This document shows positions 11,249 to 22,187 of a stretch of 64,000 nt of DNA, piece by piece. Source of the stretch: Asterella californica (taxonomy: Eukaryota > Streptophyta > Marchantiopsida > Marchantiales > Aytoniaceae); contig JAYKYS010000011.1 of NCBI GenBank assembly GCA_036924285.1, positions 8,618,001 through 8,682,000 on the forward strand, given 5' to 3'. Both the position numbers and the translations under genes were made by a program. Below the pieces are notes generated by a model, which did not search any database, was not told the DNA's origin, and saw only the letters and a list, made by a program, of their open reading frames with translations. How positions within the stretch are numbered: the stretch's first letter is position 1; each line of letters begins with the position of its first letter.

Positions 11249-14200
11249 TCATAGTCGGTGAGTCTTGTCAAAACGTTCCTTGTTTCTGACTCGAGCCACC
11301 TTCAGCCTCTCCTGCGCATCAGCAAGATCCTCCTCTCTTCGCTCCAACTGCCTAATACGTAAAGCAAGGAGTGAAGTACGATCTATACCATCTTCCCATG
11401 GTAGCGTAGCCCATGTAGGAAAGTTCTCCTCAGCAGGCATGATCGGTTTCTGCCCCAGCATAAGTTCAACTGGCATATAACCAGTCGTGGTACAGTGTGT
11501 AGTTCTATCAGCCCACAAAGCAAATGGAAGTAGTCTCGGCCATTCTCTAGGCCTACCATCACATGCTTTCACTAAAGCATGAACAATAGAAGGATGTCCT
11601 CGTTCACTCTTACCAATGCCCTCTGGATTCATAGCAGTGGTAAGCCGAAGCTTTACTCCATAACGAGCAAAAAACTCCTTCACTTCAGCGCCTCTCAACT
11701 CGCCTCTATCTGCACGTAATCTCCCAACCGATCCATAGCGACAGATGATATCTTCAAGCACGAACCGGCAGATATTCTCTGTAGTCTTCGTCCGTAGTGC
11801 TCGTCCCTCCACATAGTTGGAGAGATCCTCTCGAGCCAACACCAAGTAACGCATCCCCCATAACCCCGGTGGCATCATCACAAGATCAAGAACCCACTGA
11901 AAATGAATACTAGGTGGATAAGTAGGTACAAGCCCATCTCTGTAACGGACCTTAGAGTAGAACTGGCAGTGCAGACACGACCCAACAAAGTCCACCACGT
12001 CTTGATACAAACCCTTCCACCAGTAACGCTCCTTCAGCTTCGTGTATGTAGCCCAGACTCCACGATGTCCAGCCCACAAGGTATCATGAAACTCCTTCAG
12101 CAGATTAAGCTTTGTCGGTTGATCATCCACCACTCTAGTAAGCATCCCATCTCTTCTCTTCGGAGGTTTCCACAGATAACCCTCACGCAGAAGATAACTA
12201 TACGCCTTCCGTCTGATCTCCTTGAACTCTGCATCACTCCATCCTTCTCTTCTGGATAACGAACTCAGATAAAATCCAATATTGCGGAACTTTTCTGAGT
12301 AGAACCCCTCATTGAACGGCAGTGGTTCCAAGTCTGAAGTCTGCTGACCAACTTGGCACCAAACGTCTCTCTTCTCTTCATTTTCCACCTCTGCAAACAT
12401 CTCATCCTCATCTGTATAACGAGCCCTAGACAACATATCTGCAACTGGATTGTCTTTCCCTGCTATATGCTTTAGCTCAGGGTTTAGACTCCGGACATAA
12501 GCAATCCATCGTAGCATTGCTATGTCTGGTGTATTGCAGTTTGCTATCATACCCAACAAAGGCAAACAATCTGTTTCTAGTATCACATGAGCTCCTATCA
12601 AGAACTCTCGATCTACCTTCATAGCAGTAACAGCTCCCCACAACTCACGCTTCACTTGAGGATAGTTACGCTGTCTATCTGTTAAGATCCGAGCTCCAAA
12701 CCTTGAAACAAACCGCACACCTTCTGCATCTTCTTGGCCAACGGCCCATCCAATCGCCTTTGGACTCGTATCAACAGTCAGTACCACAGGTCTCCCGCTC
12801 TCGTAGCTAAGCCTCCTTAGTATAGGTGGAGACTTCAGAATCTCCTTCAGCTGCTCCATCGTCTCATGATGTTCTTGCCGCCAAGTAAACCTCCTTCCCT
12901 TTCTCAGAAGTGCATATAGAGGCTCGGCAATATGTGCATAATGAGGAATACTCACACGAAAGAACACACAAGCTCCTAAGAACCGTCGAACCTCAGTGAT
13001 GTTGGTGCAGTCAGCTATCCTTGCTATAGCATCTACCTTCTCTGGGTTCGGACGCCTCCCAAAAGTACCACACAGATGACCCACTACCACAATCTCTGAC
13101 ATCCCAAAGCGAGATTTGGTACCTGATAGAGTGAGGTGTACCTCCTCCAAACGCATCAGAATCTTCTCCACATCTCGAATGTGGTCTACAACGAACTTTC
13201 TGCAACCATCAGAAGTCACCGCTTCGTCCTTGTCCTCCACCGGACAGCCTTTCATGGGAATATCATCCAGAAACGGGATAGTGACCTCAGGCACAAACTC
13301 TCGTAACACCTTATGCATCGCATTTTGCATATGAGCTACTGAGTTTGTCGCACCCTGAGGAAGGGTACACATCCGCATCAATCCCAAAGGTGTACGCATG
13401 GTAGTCAAGTCTCTACTCTCCAAAGCAAGCTGAAACTGATCATAACCTGAAAACAGATCTCCAATAGAATAGATTGACCTTCCAGTAAACGCCTCAGCTA
13501 CTTCATCAACCACAGGTCCTGTTCCAACGTTTCGAATCGTGATGTTGTTGGCAGGCTGCAAGTCTTGGATGAAGCGTAGAGCTCCTGTCTTCTTAGGTAC
13601 TGTGAACCATCGGCTAGAGTACGGAGCCATAGATGGTTCAAGAATACCCATCTGCATCCTCTCCTTCAGTAACTCAATCACCTTCGGTAGCAAGGCACGA
13701 GGGACTGGAATCGGCTTCAAATCCCAAGGTACGTGAGGAACAGTGAAGATAACCATCGGAGCTATCACACTAGGATCCACACAACCTATCTCCTCAGCCG
13801 AGAAAGAAAATGCCTTACCATGGCTAACTATCATCTGTTCAAAAGCTCGTTTCTCCTCTTCAGTCAAGAAGCCACCCCCTCCTATCTGGAGCTGCTCGAG
13901 TGTCTCCTGAGTAAACTTGTGTCCTACCTGTGTAGGATCTCCAAGCACAGGCTCAGCAGCCGCTAACTCCATCTGCTGCTGAGAATCGACAGGTAATTGG
14001 GTCGCCACAGGTCTCACCTTCCTCGCTACAGCTTTATACTTGGCGTGTACTTCCGCTTCCTGATGTAAGCTACACCAACAGACTGCATCCTTCCATCCAT
14101 TCTCCAGTCTCGGATGAGGACGATATCGCAAGTATGAGATAATTTCCTCATAGACTTCACGAGAATGGATGGGGATCACCACCCTACCTCCCATCTGTTC

Positions 14201-14566
14201 CATCAACCTATCTACATCATCCAGCCAACGAACAAAAGACTGCACACCTACAAACTCCTCATAAACACCAGAAATCATCTCATCTTCCTTCAGAACTCCT
14301 GTACAACGCAGATTTGCTGCACACCTCTCCATCTGTCTTCTAGTCTTCTCAGTCAAATCCTCCATCCGTGTGAACTCACTCCAATCATCAGAACTGAAAG
14401 CCATCAACCCAGATTTCCAACTATGCACAGTGCAACTACTTTTTGAATCTTGAGCAGCCTTTCCATCAACCTCCTGTGATCCCTCAGGCTGCTCAAGCGG
14501 GATCATAGTAGCAGTAGATCCATCACTCTCGCTATCCCGTCCTACGAGAGTGGTTTCAGAAAACCC
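11249..14566 (-). CDS. pol: Element B Pol: reverse transcriptase, RNase H, integrase
   Basis: Long open frame: ATG at 14506, but the frame is open from 14566, the frameshift site. RT shows WFTVPKKTGALRFIQDLQP, SIYSIGDLFSGYDQFQL, PLGLMRMCTLPQGATNSV and the catalytic FLDD at residues 412-415 from the ATG (usual plant motif YLDD). RNase H follows (VLTVDTSPKAIGWAVGQ, ETDCLPLL, NPVADMLSR). Integrase has an HHCC zinc site starting at H807, and catalytic D874, D933 and E968. All key residues are present. The frame stops at TGA 11249-11251, just before the GPY/F domain. The RT signature and the integrase linker (ELMLGQKPIMP, RIRQLERR) remind me of basidiomycete Ty3 elements rather than the common plant clades; this is an impression, not a search. 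Confidence 0.95.
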   Translation of the reverse strand, partial: GFSETTLVGRDSESDGSTATMIPLEQPEGSQEVDGKAAQDSKSSCTVHSWKSGLMAFSSDDWSEFTRMEDLTEKTRRQMERCAANLRCTGVLKEDEMISGVYEEFVGVQSFVRWLDDVDRLMEQMGGRVVIPIHSREVYEEIISYLRYRPHPRLENGWKDAVCWCSLHQEAEVHAKYKAVARKVRPVATQLPVDSQQQMELAAAEPVLGDPTQVGHKFTQETLEQLQIGGGGFLTEEEKRAFEQMIVSHGKAFSFSAEEIGCVDPSVIAPMVIFTVPHVPWDLKPIPVPRALLPKVIELLKERMQMGILEPSMAPYSSRWFTVPKKTGALRFIQDLQPANNITIRNVGTGPVVDEVAEAFTGRSIYSIGDLFSGYDQFQLALESRDLTTMRTPLGLMRMCTLPQGATNSVAHMQNAMHKVLREFVPEVTIPFLDDIPMKGCPVEDKDEAVTSDGCRKFVVDHIRDVEKILMRLEEVHLTLSGTKSRFGMSEIVVVGHLCGTFGRRPNPEKVDAIARIADCTNITEVRRFLGACVFFRVSIPHYAHIAEPLYALLRKGRRFTWRQEHHETMEQLKEILKSPPILRRLSYESGRPVVLTVDTSPKAIGWAVGQEDAEGVRFVSRFGARILTDRQRNYPQVKRELWGAVTAMKVDREFLIGAHVILETDCLPLLGMIANCNTPDIAMLRWIAYVRSLNPELKHIAGKDNPVADMLSRARYTDEDEMFAEVENEEKRDVWCQVGQQTSDLEPLPFNEGFYSEKFRNIGFYLSSLSRREGWSDAEFKEIRRKAYSYLLREGYLWKPPKRRDGMLTRVVDDQPTKLNLLKEFHDTLWAGHRGVWATYTKLKERYWWKGLYQDVVDFVGSCLHCQFYSKVRYRDGLVPTYPPSIHFQWVLDLVMMPPGLWGMRYLVLAREDLSNYVEGRALRTKTTENICRFVLEDIICRYGSVGRLRADRGELRGAEVKEFFARYGVKLRLTTAMNPEGIGKSERGHPSIVHALVKACDGRPREWPRLLPFALWADRTTHCTTTGYMPVELMLGQKPIMPAEENFPTWATLPWEDGIDRTSLLALRIRQLERREEDLADAQERLKVARVRNKERFDKTHRL
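14524..14566 (-). promoter_or_regulatory. -1 ribosomal frameshift signal between gag-pro and pol of element B
   Basis: On the minus strand: slippery heptamer GGGTTTT at 14566-14560, in gag phase G GGT TTT (the X XXY YYZ form); a 7-base spacer CTGAAAC (14559-14553); then CACTCTCG (14552-14545), a 13-base loop that contains the gag stop TAG (14544-14542), and the exact complement CGAGAGTG (14531-14524). Pol is in the -1 frame and is open from the heptamer onward (GFSETTLVGRDSESDG), with a stop (TAA) just upstream of it. All the classical parts of a frameshift signal are present with ideal spacing. Frameshifting itself is inferred. Confidence 0.88.
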
Positions 14567-17095
14567 TTACCTCTACAGATAGGAGAATCCCTCAAAGTTT
14601 GACGGTTTCGTTCGTGGTTCGTACGAACGGTCAGAAACTGCACAGAACGTCTATCATCTGGACTACGGATCCTAGCATAATGAGATCCATCATCCATCAC
14701 CTTGGTCTCCATTCGAACCGCAGTGATATAAGGCTGACCAAGAATCACAGGATATGAAGCAGAAGATTGCACGAAGAAGTGCTGATCTACATCCACATCA
14801 CCTATCTTCACCTTCACGTTAGGACAAGCGCCGTATAGCTCACCTTTCTGGTTGTTTGCAGCACGTAACACCCAACCATGGTTCAACTCGATAGGCCACT
14901 GACCTCTCTCATACACCTCTCGTGACATGATGTTGATCTCTGATCCGTGATCAACTAAAGCAGCAACAGGTTCAGCCAAACTTCCAAGACGAACTCGTGT
15001 AGCAGTTGTAGCACGAGCCCAATGCCTCCTTCTGAAATCACTATCAGTAGCTGGACTCTCCTCGCCAGCTTCTTCATCATCGAACTCAATAGTGTTGGTA
15101 CCAGCAACCAACGCTTCTTGTTGGTATCCCTTGTCATCAGCTTCCTGGAAATGCACCTTTCCAAACTCTGCATCATTCAGAGAAGCTCCTACTACATCTA
15201 TCATCTGACTCTCTACCTGCTCGGACATCACCTGTCTCTTGCGCTTGATGATGTCGATGATCAGTTCGTGAAACTCCCTCTTTGCAATACCAAGAACTTC
15301 TCGGAGAGAAAACTCGATCCGTGCATCCAGTATCCTCTGCTCCAAGATGCTCTTCAGATCAGTAGAAGTTTCAATATCCGCTGCCAACTTGTAAGCCGGT
15401 CCCTTCCCCTTTTCTTGGGCAGTAAACCGCCTACCAGCAGTCGTTGGCTCCTGCTGGGATCTCTGCACATCCTCCATAGGACCTGGTGCAGGTGGAGGAG
15501 CTGCAGAAGTAGACGGGATGTCTTCAGGAAGAGCTGCTCGTCTCCTTGTGACTCTTCGTCTATCCCCAGTCTCCTCAGGAACTCCAGTATCAAGGTCAGA
15601 GGCTTCTCGCCGCCTCTTCTCCTCCACAGAAGCATCCTGCCAATGAACGTGTCTATCTACATCCAAGAATGCTCTGATAGAAGCAGCATCTACAGGATCT
15701 CCCCATCCTGTGACCCTACGAATAGACTCTGCTCCCCTCTTCAGTACTTCAGAAGGAACGGTAGCAATACTCTTCTCAACAGTCCTATCTAGCAACGTAG
15801 GACTAGAAGAAACCTCAATATGTCCAGCATATACATCAGGATTTACCGGTGGTGCCATCAATGCATGTACAGTTGCCGCCGCAGCAATCTGAGGTAGACT
15901 CCTCATGCCTCCTCGCCCAAACTGCGTGCTCAACGGCTCTCCAGTAGAAGAAAGGTGCAGCCTACCGTTCTGATAGCGAACCACACCATCTCGCAAAGCA
16001 GCTGTGAGCTCTTGACAGTCTCCTCGGAAATGATCAGGACTGTCACACCAAATACATCTACGAACCGGAGCTCCTCCTGGACGTGCAGCAGCAGGCGCCG
16101 GTGGCTGCTCTCTCTGCAATCCAGCTAGCTCTACCTTCAGCTCTCGCATCTGCCGAATCAGGTCTTCAATCTGGTTCTGTTGACCATGGTTCTCCGCAGG
16201 TCTCTGAACAGGTGCCCTTTGTGCCGGTGCTGGCACAACTGGCATCAAAGGAACTGCAGCTGGGACAACAGGTCTGGGAGCAGGGACCAAAGGCTGCTGT
16301 ACTTGAGGAGCAGCATAAGGTGGAGTGACCACTTCTGCAAGCGGACGTCCTCCCACAGCCACTCTTCCTCTCCTTTGCCTTGTAAGTACAGCCACAGCAT
16401 CCTCAACTCTCCCCCAATCCATAGTAACACCTCCCTCAGCAGATCGATCGGCCAACATAAAACATAACCGATCTGCTGTAGCATCATCGGTAGCTTGCAG
16501 GAAAAGCTCTGTTCTCCTAGCATCTAGAGTTATTCGCTCTAGAGTTGAGAGTTGTCGGTATCTCTGATCAAACTCTCTCAGCAACTCGCTCAGACTCATC
16601 ATACGACCAGGTTGCTGCTCAACCCAGTCTAAGAACGTCCTCCTAGTAACTCTCTCTGAATCCTCCTCAAGAAACTCCTCTCGAAGAGATCGCTCAAAAC
16701 TCATCCAGACTCCAAGATTTCTTCTCTGTACATCCCTAACTTGGTCCCGCAACTCAGGAATGACAGCTAACTCAAAGCTTGCTATCATCTCAGCATCTGT
16801 AACCCTAACCAGCTCCATCTCTCCTCTATACTCACGCAGATATCTAGAAATATCTCTACCTTCAAACCTTCCACACCTATTCACTATCGCTTGCAAAGCC
16901 TTGGTGGATTTTAACTCACCCCCTCCAACGATCGGATGTTGTTGGACCAGGGCCGCAAGCGTCTTCAAGATCTCAGCCGTGTCCAGACCAGATGCAGTTG
17001 TCGTTGTAGAAGACGCAGGTGCAGTTGACGGTGCAGCAGTAGACGTTGATGTTCCAGCTCAAGGCAGCAGCAGCAGCTCCGCTCTTGCGATCCAT
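14542..17095 (-). CDS. gag: Element B Gag-protease
   Basis: The main frame runs from about 17050 to 14542 and is conceptually read from 16968 as 808 residues. It has a gag capsid region with helical, charged sequence (RGRDISRYLREYRG-like), a proline/alanine-rich linker, then a zinc knuckle CIWCDSPDHFRGDC at residues 305-318 (16056-16015). A proline-rich and acidic region follows, then a retroviral-type protease with VDHGSEINIM (catalytic D673) and the closing motif YPVILGQPYI. No ATG opens this frame. The likely start ATG (17095-17093, MDRKSGAAAAAL) is offset by one base, so a single inserted base near 17055 probably broke the start. The related copy E begins with its own ATG at 61272. Confidence 0.9.
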
Positions 17096-17141
17096 CTCTT
17101 CTCCTTGTAGCAACTCAACCTTCTCAATCAATCACCCCAAG

Positions 17142-17163
17142 AGCTCTCAGTGGAAGCACCAGA
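17142..17163 (-). other. Putative primer binding site of element B
   Basis: On the minus strand, right after the LTR end CCCGACA come two bases TC and then TGGTGCTTCCACTGAGAG. It starts with TGG, the complement of a tRNA CCA end, at the expected distance. I did not identify the tRNA; it is not the initiator Met site used by element A. Confidence 0.7.
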
Positions 17164-18478
17164 TGTCGGGTTGAGAGTCTTCCTGGGAAGGGCGAACCTT
17201 CTGGCTGTGATATGAGCTTGAAGGCTGTGTGCAATCTACTCAGGGAAGCGTAGGGCTCCTGGCTGTGGCTGGTTTACTCAAAAGGTTGGCTTTCAGGTCA
17301 CAATAGGGCTATAAACACTCACACAGATGTGTAAGATCTAGTAATATACCCAGAAGGCGAAATTCAGGTCTAGCTGGCAGTAATAGGATTCGGCGGTGAA
17401 CTTTGACACTTACGGAGAGGAAAACTATGAAGGTTTAGACCTCTAAACTTCCCCTGCATGCAAACGAGGTACTACTGAACTCACAGACGAAATTTCAGCC
17501 TGAGATCGAATTCTGACACGGAGATATGAACAGAAAAGTTTTGAGCAAGAAAACTACGGCAATTTCTGGTACCTAGCTGGCTATTTCAACCTATAACAGG
17601 AGTTTGGCTCGATCAATTTCGAAGTTTCTTACAGGATTTGCAGTCTACAGGGTGCTGAACATCCCTGTGAAGTTGGGACTCCTGAATGTACACAGAACTG
17701 TAGATCTCCTCCTCTGAAGTCGCTGCTCTAGATTAAGAGCTTTTCAGACCCCCTCAGCTTCAGCGGCCGCCCTGAATTACTCAGTTGCTCAATCGATATG
17801 AAACTTTTTGTGAAATCGTAGCCCTGCTGGCGGAGAACACAACCTCGAAGTTTTGAAGCAATTTCCTCAAATCTGCTGCGAGTGACACTGAAAACCCTAA
17901 ATCCAACCCAAATGATTCAATTCTAGCACAATCCGAACTTCAATTGCTCATAACTCCGTCTTTATTGACTCAAATCGATCGAAATTTTCACTGGAAGTGC
18001 TTGGCATGACGAGACCTCTCTCCCTGTGCTCTCAGATTTCGAAGATCCCCCACCAAAAGCTCGAACTCCACTCTAGAGCTCTGTTTCTAAATTTAGAGTT
18101 AACAAAAGACAAAAACAGACCAATGGGAGTTCATAGCTCCACTTGGTTGTCCTTTAGTACTCTAAACCACGTGGCAACTTAGTTTTACTCATAGGCTACC
18201 ACGTCAAGCTCCCTAGAGTGCCAGCGTAAAACTTAAACTACCTAAAACGACACGCTGCCTCGAAAAATAACTTAAATCAGCTAGAAAGCGTGCATGGGCG
18301 ACACGCAAATACAACCCATGAGCTTAAACCCTATCAACATGGTAATCAACCTACTAAGACTCAAAATATATAACATCCTCAAGTGTCGACATCTGTGAGG
18401 TCCTAACTCTACTCAGAGACACTAACGCTTGACAAAGAGGTGAATTATTTACAATGTAAAATAATTCACATCACGACA
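17164..18478 (-). repeat. 5' LTR of element B
   Basis: 1315 bp. It contains a TATA-box candidate on the minus strand (TATATATTTTGA at 18372-18361), about 110 bp into the LTR, that could start transcription. A palindrome near the LTR start (GTGAATTATTTTAC...GTAAATAATTCAC) is also present in the diverged solo LTR at 44502, so it is a family trait and may matter for the terminus or the promoter. Confidence 0.95.
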
Positions 18479-18783
18479 ACGTTCCGACTTGATCACCCGT
18501 AGCGGAAGCGCTGCCCAAATTTTATCCAATCCAGGCACCGAATAGTTTCCATGGTGTTCTGAAACTTGAGATTAGTGCCAGAGACCTGCAAAAGACTAGT
18601 TGGTTATTCTAAACCCGTCCGACGGTTATCCAATCCTTGGTGTTTATTAGCGGAAAGTTTAACGAACTGGATCTGGAGACACAAATAAAGTACACCGGTC
18701 TTCAGGGAGGTTCACGTTCGACAATTCATTGGTTAGAGACGGACAGCTCGATTCCGTGATCTGCGGTCGAACGTTACACTGCA
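18479..18783 (+). repeat. Rest of the 3' LTR of element A with flanking duplications
   Basis: 18479-18482 is the second ACGT of element B. 18483-18778 completes the A LTR and ends ACGTTACA. 18779-18783 is CTGCA, the second copy of the A duplication. Joined to 8888-9545 this LTR is about 954 bp. Confidence 0.93.
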
Positions 18784-21640
18784 CTCTCTCCGTATCTATT
18801 CCACAGTACGATATCAAAACCAAAGAGGTACGACACGTCACTTGAGAACTCAATGAATCATAAGTTCCACTAGTACGTACAAGCTATATTTGAAGGATTG
18901 TCTCAAAGGAAATTGTGAGCATGCTCCTGCTGCACTTCTGAAAATGTGTTTAGTATATTACCATTGCTCCCCACCTACAACTTGGAGAACTTGGCTACTA
19001 GAGGAGCTTAAAGATGAGCTACGGAGAATTCAAGAAAAAACCATATGAAAAAATCATCATACATACTACATAAGACCTTACTTGACACATTTGGGATTAT
19101 CACAAGTAAACCAACACAACTCCCAACTAGCTTCTCAGTCCAACGTCATATTGTTACTCTAGAGTACTCAATGAACAAAATTTTATTCATCTTGTAAACA
19201 AGTTTACAAAAATATCATAGTATGCGGTCGTTGGACTGGATATTTGAAAATTTACGAACAGTGTCAATTACAGACATCTAACTTCAATATCTATCGAAGG
19301 AACTATCATGAGCCAAGGAGTAAACATTTAATCTACTTGCAGAGAGTCATTTCTCTCGTCGACGTCTATTTGCACTCCCTTATTTGCTGTGGACGGACTT
19401 GGATTTGGCAATCGCAGCATGTAGTTCTGAACTCGATGCTCTAGTCATACCTCTGACCCAAATCCTTCCTCTAGTTGGTAATCAAGTTCATCGCAGGACG
19501 AGATGAAGGAAGCGGCGTGATCACTCGATTGCCGCTCTCTACATAGGATTAAGACGTTGCAACCTCCATCTTCAGACATGTCGTATGCGGAATCGAGAAA
19601 CTACCACGATATGAAGTTGGTGGTTGCTCCACATGACTGCAAAGAGGTCCAAACAAAATTTTCTGACTAAACTTCTAGTCATCAGATAGATATGGCAGCT
19701 GTTGTACATAAGCATGGATCATGCGAGAACAAAGGTCATATGTTCGACATTCGTCCACACAATAGGAACATTTCTTGCAAGTCGGTCGAGTAGCCATCAC
19801 GAAATTATCAATCACTTGACAGTCATTCCTAGATGTAACTCCTTACGACTCGATCCAATGTTTTGCAAACTCTTGCAGATTTGGTCTCACTATAGTTCTA
19901 CCTGAATGGCTACCTCAGCAAAGACGGCTTCGCACACGAGATACCGAGCTCTCCAAAAGAGGACATTATATATAAGTGTCAACTAACCTCATGATCTCAG
20001 CTGAGTGCCCTAAATCCATTTTTAAGAACTATAACCCTAAGTCCTCCACTGAAGACTGAATACCGTTCACCCCTTCGACTGACGAGTGACCTTGGGAGAT
20101 AACACCGTGCGTACACTTTTCACCACTTATGAAACTCTACTATTATCTCTAAAGAGTGGCCGCGTTTATTACACAATGTGAGTACGGGTGTCAACCTATC
20201 AAACCCTAACTCCAGACTGAGGAGTGACAACACCTACAGCCAAAATACTAATATACTAGACATCGATTTCCACATGAATTTTTTCATATAGATAACTAAG
20301 ATCAACAACTATGAGTAGTTTCACCTGACATAACAGAAATCAATGTTCGATATCTATGGAATGATTTCATACAGTCTCTAAACAGTGGAGAATAAGCATT
20401 AAATAGAAGAGCATCTGAAATACATGTCATGTAAAACTTTACACGCAATAAACTTCAAGCAAATAACTTTCTAAAATGACTGTAAAATTACGGATATCCA
20501 GAATTTTCTCCAGATATCAAGAAAATATTTCACAAATATCCTGATATATGTGACGAACAACTGATATTGTTCTCGCACCCAAAATTATATGGATGCAGAT
20601 ATAAATATAGCGATAATACTCACCAGATTACAGCAAAATTAAGGAATACATGGATTTATACAAAATACCAATATATGGTAATACATGTACAAACAATATT
20701 CTCCGGTTCATCGAGAGATAACCTTGTTTTGGAAATATTGCATTTATATAAAAGTGCACTAAACATCGATTGCATTCTCTAGATTAATAAAATATATATA
20801 TATATGGACTAATTCTGAATCACAATATTTGATACATAGTACATACCAGTCGGATCTTGTTGAGAGAAACTATATTTGTAAAGATATTCTGAATACAAAA
20901 ACTTATATTCAATATAGGTATAACTTTTAAAAATTTTATAAGGAATATTTTACCATACTAATCCACAGTCTGATTTCTTTTACAAGTATACTGGAAACTA
21001 TAGAGTATGACAAAGATAATTTCTTGGCATTTTTCCATACATTCTCCGTATAGAGATGTATATCGGTTAAATTTAACTAGCACAAACATGAATATACTTC
21101 TTATTTATTCATAATGATATATTTTATTTATAATTTCCTGCTATATTATTTACAATTCCAAGATATTAAACTATGGATTCTAAAATTTTTATCTTGAAAA
21201 TATTATCAATATCATTTCTACTGAACTCCTATATTATATATTTTTCAACTTTCTTTCCCTTTATAAATGATCATAGGAAAAGATAATTCTTAGATAATTT
21301 TGGTATAATATAGAGAAATATGTTTCAAAATAGGTATAATTGTATGTATTTGAAGCATGTGGGATATTTTCCTGAGGATTTCAAAACTGTTGGGAAAATG
21401 TTGAATAACGGTTTGACTTTCCTTGAATCCGAAGTGCAATATTTTTGGTGTGACTGACTGCACAAAAGAACTTCTTGAATTAAACCCTTGTCCTAGCACA
21501 CTCGATTGGTACTAGAGTACCTGAGTGCACTACTAGAGTGACCTCCTGTAGTAGAGTTTTCCTTTTTTATGGAGGAATATGCTTCATCTGCAGCATACTG
21601 CTTTGTCTATGCACAAATAGAGTACAAACATTGCACACCC
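18784..21640. other. AT-rich intergenic DNA
   Basis: No frame longer than about 70 codons looks real. 18960-19030 resembles a short decayed gag relic (LLEELKDELR, similar to PELKDELR of element A). A (TA)n run lies at 20792-20805. I see no further repeat or gene. Confidence 0.5.
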
Positions 21641-21654
21641 AGAGCACTCGACCT

Positions 21655-21745
21655 ATAACGGAAGTTAGGTGTCCCAAGTGGTTTAGCCTATAATACTCTA
21701 AGAAAAAGACCGTGGGTTCAATCCCTCAACAGTATTGTTAGAGAT
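21655..21745 (+). repeat. tRNA-like relic, possible SINE head
   Basis: The stretch has a tRNA-like layout: GTGTCCCAAGTGGTTTAGCC resembles an A-box region and GTGGGTTCAATCCC, 30-odd bases later, resembles the B box and T-arm. Stems are imperfect and there is no clean acceptor stem, so it is not a functional tRNA. A SINE or tRNA pseudogene is the best reading. Confidence 0.35.
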
Positions 21746-21916
21746 GCATGTGCTGTAAATTGTTAATGAAGCTTCTGGTCCGAGTCCCGTTGTGATCGAC
21801 TCACATAAACAATCTCATGGTCTGCAAAGACCCCAAAGAACAAGTAATAATATTTACTATTTATAATATAGAGTCTACATATAGTGTTGTATTATACGAT
21901 TATAATTTCATGTTGT

Positions 21917-22155
21917 GAACGCAGGATTTCTTGTTACTGTATTTTTCTGCATTATTTATCTTTATTTTATTTTATTTCCTGTGGACTTGCAAATACGCCC
22001 CGAAAATGATCGTGGACGTGTCCTCTCTAAGCTGAAGAACGCAGGATTTCCTGTTACTGTATTTTTCTGCATTATTTGTTCTTTTTTTATTTTATTTCCT
22101 GTGGACTTGCAAATACACCCCAAATGATTTTGACGTGTCCTGTCTAAGCTGAAGA
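21917..22155 (+). repeat. Tandem duplication, 120-bp unit, two copies
   Basis: The unit starting GAACGCAGGATTTC occurs at 21917 and again at 22037 with a few differences. It includes a T-rich stretch and ends GTCTAAGCTGAAGA. No coding role is visible. Confidence 0.9.
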
Positions 22156-22187
22156 GTCTATCTCTTCTTGAAGCCGTGCATATATAC

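Larger units (their letters stand above)
9546..18478 (-). mobile_element. Element B: young, nearly complete Ty3/gypsy element
   Basis: 8.93 kb, inserted in the 3' LTR of element A. Its 1315-bp LTRs differ at only two positions that I found, so it is recent. Order on the minus strand: 5' LTR (17164-18478), primer site, gag-protease (to 14542), a -1 frameshift signal, pol with RT, RNase H and integrase (14506-11249), an in-frame TGA, then the GPY/F domain (to 10907), purine tract and 3' LTR (9546-10860). It is flanked by ACGT on both sides (9542-9545 and 18479-18482). Confidence 0.96.
2781..18778 (+). mobile_element. Element A: old Ty3/gypsy chromovirus-like LTR retrotransposon, interrupted by element B
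   Basis: The element has LTRs, a Met-type primer site, and gag, protease, RT, RNase H, integrase and a chromodomain-like tail, in Ty3 order. Without the nested element B (9546-18478) and its duplicated 4 bp it is about 7.06 kb. It carries in-frame stops at 4250, 4700, 4967 and 6310 and frameshifts near 5735 and 6620, so it is inactive. The two LTRs differ at about 4 percent in the part I compared, so A is much older than B, as the nesting demands. Confidence 0.93.

Noticed and set aside
15022..15792. 256-residue plus-strand frame opposite element B gag
   Set aside because: It is a shadow of the gag frame on the other strand, with no recognisable motif.
21655..21745. Functional tRNA gene
   Set aside because: The arms do not pair properly and no clear anticodon loop can be drawn.
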